Assembly: GCA_041624375.1 (NCBI GenBank)
Contig: JBFJVD010000124.1
Location: forward strand, 1 to 8,759
Source of the DNA: JBFJVD01 sp041624375
Lineage (GTDB): Bacteria; Chloroflexota; Anaerolineae; Anaerolineales; E44-bin32
Length of the DNA: 8,759 bases
Direction: 5' to 3'
A model generated the notes under the pieces. It had not been told where the DNA came from. It saw only the letters and a program-made list of their open reading frames with translations, and did no database searches. Each line of letters begins with the position of its first letter. The stretch's first letter is position 1. Shown piece after piece: positions 5,371-8,759 of the stretch. Made by a program: the position numbers and the translations under genes.

Positions 5371-5438
5371 GACAGGTTCGAAACCGACACCGCCCGGGCC
5401 TACCGGCCCTGGCGGTGCTTCTTTCGACCCGGCCTGTC
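5371..5438 (+). promoter_or_regulatory. long nested hairpin in the cold-shock gene leader
   Basis: Four stems nest in order: GACAGG (5371-5376) with CCTGTC (5433-5438); TCGAAA (5378-5383) with TTTCGA (5422-5427); CACCGCC (5388-5394) with GGCGGTG (5411-5417); GGGCC (5396-5400) with GGCCC (5405-5409); tetraloop TACC. That is 24 pairs with only short internal loops. It ends 21 bases before the Shine-Dalgarno. Only CTTCTTTC follows the inner stem, so a terminator reading is weak. Long structured leaders are known as temperature sensors in E. coli cspA; that role here is inference. Confidence 0.5.
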
Positions 5439-5474
5439 ACTTGCCGAGATCCGCAATGCAGGAGGCGAAGAAGG

Positions 5475-5684
5475 ATGTCGGAAAGGATGCGGGGAACGGT
5501 GAAGTGGTTCAACGCCGTCAAAGGCTACGGCTTCATCGGTCGAGACGAAGGGGACGACGTGTTCGTCCACTTCAGCGCCATCACGATGGACGGCTACCGC
5601 AAGCTCCAGGAAGGCCAGGAGGTGGAATTTACGCTCGAGGCCGGGCCGAAGGGGCTGCAGGCCGCGAACGTGGTGCCAGTCTGA
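5475..5684 (+). CDS. cold-shock domain protein
   Basis: A 69-residue single cold-shock domain, the usual length. Seen: GTVKWFNAVKGYGFI with RNP1 (KGYGFI, residues 16-21), DDVFVHFSAI with RNP2 (VFVHF, 29-33), then QEGQEVEFTLEAGPKGLQAANVVPV. Family role: binds single-stranded RNA and DNA in the cytosol, melting RNA structure and acting as chaperone or antiterminator. The ATG at 5475 has AGGAGG (5460-5465) 9 bases upstream; a second in-frame ATG at 5487 (MRGTVKWF) is the other possible start. A hairpin terminator follows within 25 bases, so the gene is probably monocistronic. Confidence 0.95.
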   Translation: MSERMRGTVKWFNAVKGYGFIGRDEGDDVFVHFSAITMDGYRKLQEGQEVEFTLEAGPKGLQAANVVPV

Positions 5685-5707
5685 GATCGCACGCAGGAGA
5701 CCGATCA

Positions 5708-5740
5708 CGCCCAACCCATAACAGGTTGGGCGTTTGCGTT
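5708..5740 (+). terminator. terminator of the cold-shock gene
   Basis: A perfect 9-bp stem, CGCCCAACC (5708-5716) with GGTTGGGCG (5724-5732), loop CATAACA, then TTTGCGTT. The T-run is short, so termination may be partial. Confidence 0.65.
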
Positions 5741-5768
5741 CCACGGGTCAAGCACAATTTTCAAACCA

Positions 5769-5777
5769 TGCTATCAT
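5769..5777 (+). promoter_or_regulatory. extended -10 promoter of the GAF gene
   Basis: TGCTATCAT (TGn plus TATCAT). Predicted start at 5784-5785, at the ATG itself, so the mRNA may be leaderless. The surrounding 19 bases nearly match the promoter of the DNPH1-like gene. Confidence 0.45.
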
Positions 5778-5784
5778 GCAGGCG

Positions 5785-6399
5785 ATGATGGAATCCCAGG
5801 ATCCGGTCCGCTTCCTTCAGCTTGAAGTCGCCCGGCTGCGGGAAGAAAATCGCGAGCTGAAGGACGAACTTGCCGTCCTGCGCTCATCGGTTCGCGCCCT
5901 GAACGCGCTGCAAGATCTGATCGAACAGATGAACCCAGAAATGGACGTGCTCATCCTGCTCGATGATGTGCTCGCCTCGGCGCTTGCCGTCCTTGATGCC
6001 GACGACGGTTCGCTCCTTTTGCGCGACGATGAGACCGGCGACCTGGTCTTTGCGGTGGTGCATGGCATCGCCCGTGACCGTCTGACCGGCTTCCGACTCC
6101 CAAAGGGCCAAGGGATCGCTGGCTGGGTGGCCGAACACCGCCGGCCGCAGATCGTTCAAGACGTGATGGACGATCCGCGCTTCTTTCCCCAAGTGGACGA
6201 GACGATCGGGTTCCGGACCCGCTCGCTCGCCTGTGTCCCGCTGATCGACGGCCAGCGCGTGCTCGGTGTGATCGAGGTCATCAACAAGATCTCGGACCGC
6301 GAGTTCACCAGCGAGGATCAGGATTTGCTGCAGGTCGTCGCCCAGCTGGCGACCATGGCCATCTTACGGGCCGAAGCCTTCGCCGAAGCTTCTTCCTGA
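5785..6399 (+). CDS. GAF domain protein with N-terminal coiled coil
   Basis: A 204-residue soluble protein. Residues about 8-40 (LQLEVARLREENRELKDEL) form a leucine/glutamate-rich coiled coil. A single GAF domain follows from about residue 45 to the end: LDADDGSLLLRDD, GDLVFAVVHGIA, LPKGQGIAGWVAEHRRP, VQDVMDDPRFFPQVD, SLACVPLIDGQRVLGVIEVINK and EDQDLLQVVAQLATMAI. GAF domains bind small ligands or cyclic nucleotides, or sense redox state. No output domain is present (no kinase, GGDEF, HD-GYP or DNA-binding part), so it may work with a partner through the coiled coil. Start choice: the ATG at 5776 lies inside the -10; the ATGs at 5785 and 5788 are both possible, with AGG (5780-5782) as a minimal ribosome site for 5788. 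It ends 9 bp from the convergent pheT stop, with no terminator visible between them. Confidence 0.88.
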   Translation: MMESQDPVRFLQLEVARLREENRELKDELAVLRSSVRALNALQDLIEQMNPEMDVLILLDDVLASALAVLDADDGSLLLRDDETGDLVFAVVHGIARDRLTGFRLPKGQGIAGWVAEHRRPQIVQDVMDDPRFFPQVDETIGFRTRSLACVPLIDGQRVLGVIEVINKISDREFTSEDQDLLQVVAQLATMAILRAEAFAEASS

Positions 6400-6408
6400 A
6401 CTCACCCC

Positions 6409-8759
6409 TCAAGCTCTCAGCACCGCCCCGAAGCGGGCTTCAACCTCTCGAACAATCCGTGCGCGAACCGAAGCCACCTCTTCGTCGGTGAGCGTGCGGT
6501 CTGGCGCCTGGTAAACGACCGAATAGGCGAGGGATTTCTTCTTGGGCCCGATCTGTTCGCCGCGATAGAGATCGAACAGCCGAACATCGACCACCAGGTC
6601 GCCGCCGGCGCGGCGGATGGCCTCCGCCAATCGATCCGCCGGAAGTTCCTCGGCCACGACCAGCGCAAGATCTTCCAGCACTGGCGGATAGGCGGGAACC
6701 GGCTCGAGTTCATAACGGAGCGGCGCCGCCTCCAGGATCATTTGCAGGTCGAAGGTCCCCAGGATCACCGGGGATTCAATCAGCGGATACTGCTCACGGA
6801 CCAGCGGATGCAGTTCGCCGAAAACCCCTGCCTGGTGCCCCGCAAGCAAGAGCCGAGCGCATTTTCCTGGGTGGAAGCTGGGATGTTCGGCCGGCTCATA
6901 GGCCGCTCCCTCAATCTTCAAACCTTCGAGCAGCGATTCGACCGAGCCTTTGAGATCGTAGAAATCCATCGCGGTCGTATCGGCCTGCTGCCAGCTGCGG
7001 GTCTGTCTGGGGCCGGTGAGCGCCAGCACCAGCCGGGCTTGTTCTTCGGGGAGCTCCTCCTCTCCCGGAAGGTAGATGGGACCGATCTCGAAGACCGTCA
7101 ACCGCTCGCGCACTCGAGCGTTCCGCTCGAGGGTTTCGAGTACGCTGGCCATCAGGCTGTGGCGCAGCACCACCCGTTCACTCGAAATCGGGTTGCGCAG
7201 TCGAACATAGGGGCGGTCGTCCGGCGGCGCGCTCGCTGGCAGCCAACGGGCGTCGCGCTCCGGCTCCGTCAGGCGGTAGGTGACAACCTCCTGATAGCCC
7301 AGTCCGACCAGCAGATCGCGCAATCGTTCTTCAAGTTCATAGGCCCGGTCGGTGTGCGGCGGTGCCAGCTCATCCGACATGAGCGTCTCCGGGATGCGGT
7401 CGTAGCCGTAGATTCGGGCGATCTCTTCCATGAGATCGGCCATCCCCTCCACGCCCGAGCCGATGTCGAGCCGGTGATCCGGCGGCGTCACCCGCAGGGA
7501 TTCACCCTTCACCTCAACCTCAAACTCAAGCCGGCTAAGGAGATCTGCCATTTCCTGCGCCCCAAGATCGATCCCCAGCCAGCGGCGGGTGTCGGCCGGG
7601 CTGATCTCGACCACTGGCGCTTCGGGCGGCAGGGGGTAGGCGTCGACGAGCCCTTCGGCCACCACGCCGCCGGAGAGGCGGCGCATCAACTCCAGCCCAC
7701 GCCGCACCCCGCGCTCGGCCATCGCCGGGTGCACGCCGCGCGAGAATCGATAGGCCGCCTCGGACGGAACTCGCTGCGCGGCCAACGTCTGGCGGATATT
7801 GATGAAATTCCACGCAGCGCCTTCCAGCAGCACGTTACGGGTAGCCTTGCCGACTTCTGATTCCGCGCCGCCCATCACCCCGGCGATCGAAAGGGAGCCG
7901 GCGGCGTCGCAGACGAGCACGGTGAAATCGTCGAGGCTGCGCTCGACTTCATCGAGCGTAGTCAATTTCTCGCCCGGTTCGGCGCGGCGCGTGAGGATTG
8001 TCGGCGCCGCGCCGCCGGCGCGTTCCACCAGCACATCGTAATCGAACGCGTGCAGCGGCTCCCCGATCTCGAGCATCACGTAGTTGGTCGAATCGACGAT
8101 GTTGTTAATCGGGCGCATGCCGGCCAAACGCAGCCGGCGCTGGACCCAGTAGGGGCTGGGCTTAATCTCGACTCCCTCGATCAACCCGAGCACGAAGCGC
8201 GGGTTGAGCTCCGGTTCGCGGATCTCCAGGGCCGCCCGGCCTTCGATCGAGGGTCCCTGCCAGTCCACCTCATAGGAAGGCGGGCGAAGCTCGACGCCGG
8301 TGAGCGCAGCGACTTCGCGCGCCACCCCCAGGACGTTGGCGTTGCGGGCGATGTTCGGGGTGATGGCGATGTCCAGGACCGCATCACCCATGTAATCGAC
8401 CAACGGCTGGCCGGTGGGAGCGTCGGCGTCCAGCACAATGATGCCCTCATGCGCCTCGGAGATCCCCAACTCCTTCTCGGAGCAGATCATGGAGTAGGAT
8501 TCGACGCCGCGAATCTTGCGGCGTTCGAGCTTCGCGACCTCCCAGCCCGGTTGGTGGCCATCATAGATTTCGGCGCCCTCCCGCGCGTACGGCACCTTGA
8601 GGGGCGGCTCAAGTTCTCCTTTGCCCGCGTAGGGGAACAGGTTCGGCGCCCCTGTCAGTACGGTGTGCTCACGCTCGCCATCGAATAGGCGGCACAGCAC
8701 AAGCCGATCGGCGTCGGGGTGCGCCATCACTTCGCGCACCTCCCCGACCACGATCGCGG
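6409..8759 (-). CDS. pheT: phenylalanine-tRNA ligase beta subunit (5' end outside window)
   Basis: 782 residues are visible; the frame runs off the window end, so about 40 N-terminal residues are probably missing. With PheS it forms the cytosolic alpha2-beta2 enzyme charging tRNA-Phe. Seen in order (numbering from 8751): an EMAP/OB tRNA-binding domain (VGEVREVMAHPDADRL, then RKIRGVESYSMICSEKELG); the B3/B4 editing domain around residues 200-370 (GMRPINNIVDSTNYVMLE, GEPLHAFDYD, VPSEAAYRFSRGVHP); the B5 domain around 390-460, ending MEEIARIYGYDRIPETL; the catalytic-like core; and a C-terminal FDX-ACB anticodon-binding domain from about 688 (YPPVLEDLALVVAEEL, DVRLFDLYRGEQIGPKKKS). The length fits the long bacterial form (about 800). 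The GTG at 8751 is an internal Val codon, not the start. pheS is not in the window. Confidence 0.97.
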   Translation of the reverse strand, partial: AIVVGEVREVMAHPDADRLVLCRLFDGEREHTVLTGAPNLFPYAGKGELEPPLKVPYAREGAEIYDGHQPGWEVAKLERRKIRGVESYSMICSEKELGISEAHEGIIVLDADAPTGQPLVDYMGDAVLDIAITPNIARNANVLGVAREVAALTGVELRPPSYEVDWQGPSIEGRAALEIREPELNPRFVLGLIEGVEIKPSPYWVQRRLRLAGMRPINNIVDSTNYVMLEIGEPLHAFDYDVLVERAGGAAPTILTRRAEPGEKLTTLDEVERSLDDFTVLVCDAAGSLSIAGVMGGAESEVGKATRNVLLEGAAWNFINIRQTLAAQRVPSEAAYRFSRGVHPAMAERGVRRGLELMRRLSGGVVAEGLVDAYPLPPEAPVVEISPADTRRWLGIDLGAQEMADLLSRLEFEVEVKGESLRVTPPDHRLDIGSGVEGMADLMEEIARIYGYDRIPETLMSDELAPPHTDRAYELEERLRDLLVGLGYQEVVTYRLTEPERDARWLPASAPPDDRPYVRLRNPISSERVVLRHSLMASVLETLERNARVRERLTVFEIGPIYLPGEEELPEEQARLVLALTGPRQTRSWQQADTTAMDFYDLKGSVESLLEGLKIEGAAYEPAEHPSFHPGKCARLLLAGHQAGVFGELHPLVREQYPLIESPVILGTFDLQMILEAAPLRYELEPVPAYPPVLEDLALVVAEELPADRLAEAIRRAGGDLVVDVRLFDLYRGEQIGPKKKSLAYSVVYQAPDRTLTDEEVASVRARIVREVEARFGAVLRA

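Noticed and set aside
5388..5424. Ordinary rho-independent terminator before the cold-shock gene
   Set aside because: Followed only by CTTCTTTC, no + gene lies just upstream, and outer stems extend it into a larger leader structure.
6742..7860. 372-residue ORF on the + strand inside pheT
   Set aside because: Antisense shadow in GC-rich sequence; pheT domains are intact on the - strand across the same bases.

Overview
The window is GC-rich bacterial chromosome with tightly packed housekeeping-type genes. The set (glycine C-acetyltransferase, a cysteine-desulfurase-like PLP enzyme, a small Nfu protein, a DNPH1-like N-hydrolase, a cold-shock protein, a GAF protein, pheT) and the protein styles suggest Chloroflexota, perhaps Anaerolineae. 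That placement is an impression from the protein sequences, not a computed result. I see no insertion sequence, phage, CRISPR array, tRNA or rRNA.

Layout. Positions 1-111 may hold the 3' end of an upstream gene. A kbl-type glycine C-acetyltransferase follows on + (80-1270). Positions 1271-1436 carry, on the - strand, what looks like a complete small-RNA gene: sigma70-type promoter, exactly placed start and U-tract terminator, with a CRP-like palindrome over its -35. Next on + is a DUF3179 gene (1437-2327), which converges on a short unrecognised gene on - (2324-2641). A cysteine-desulfurase-like gene (2894-4153) and an Nfu gene (4472-4738) follow on +, separated by a second candidate - strand small RNA or terminator (4241-4294). 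A DNPH1-like gene on - (4852-5283) is divergent from a cold-shock gene on + (5475-5684), and the cold-shock leader holds a long nested hairpin. A GAF protein on + (5785-6399) converges on pheT on - (6409-8759, 5' end outside the window).

The main result is that the DUF3179 gene is interrupted by an in-frame TGA at 1686-1688. The reading frame continues on both sides without a shift. The TGA lies where DUF3179 proteins usually have the first Cys of a C-P-L-C type motif, giving U-A-P-C. It is followed at the right distance by a stable hairpin whose apical loop is GGUCU, as in the E. coli fdhF SECIS. I read this as a selenoprotein that ordinary gene calling would split into two ORFs (1437-1688 and 1725-2327). 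TGA is a normal stop for five neighbouring genes, so code reassignment does not explain it.

Functional links are limited. The cysteine-desulfurase-like protein and Nfu hint at sulfur or Fe-S handling beside a selenoprotein, but the PLP enzyme lacks the catalytic Cys of true desulfurases. The two - strand RNAs and several extended -10 promoters suggest intergenic regulation that protein annotation would miss.
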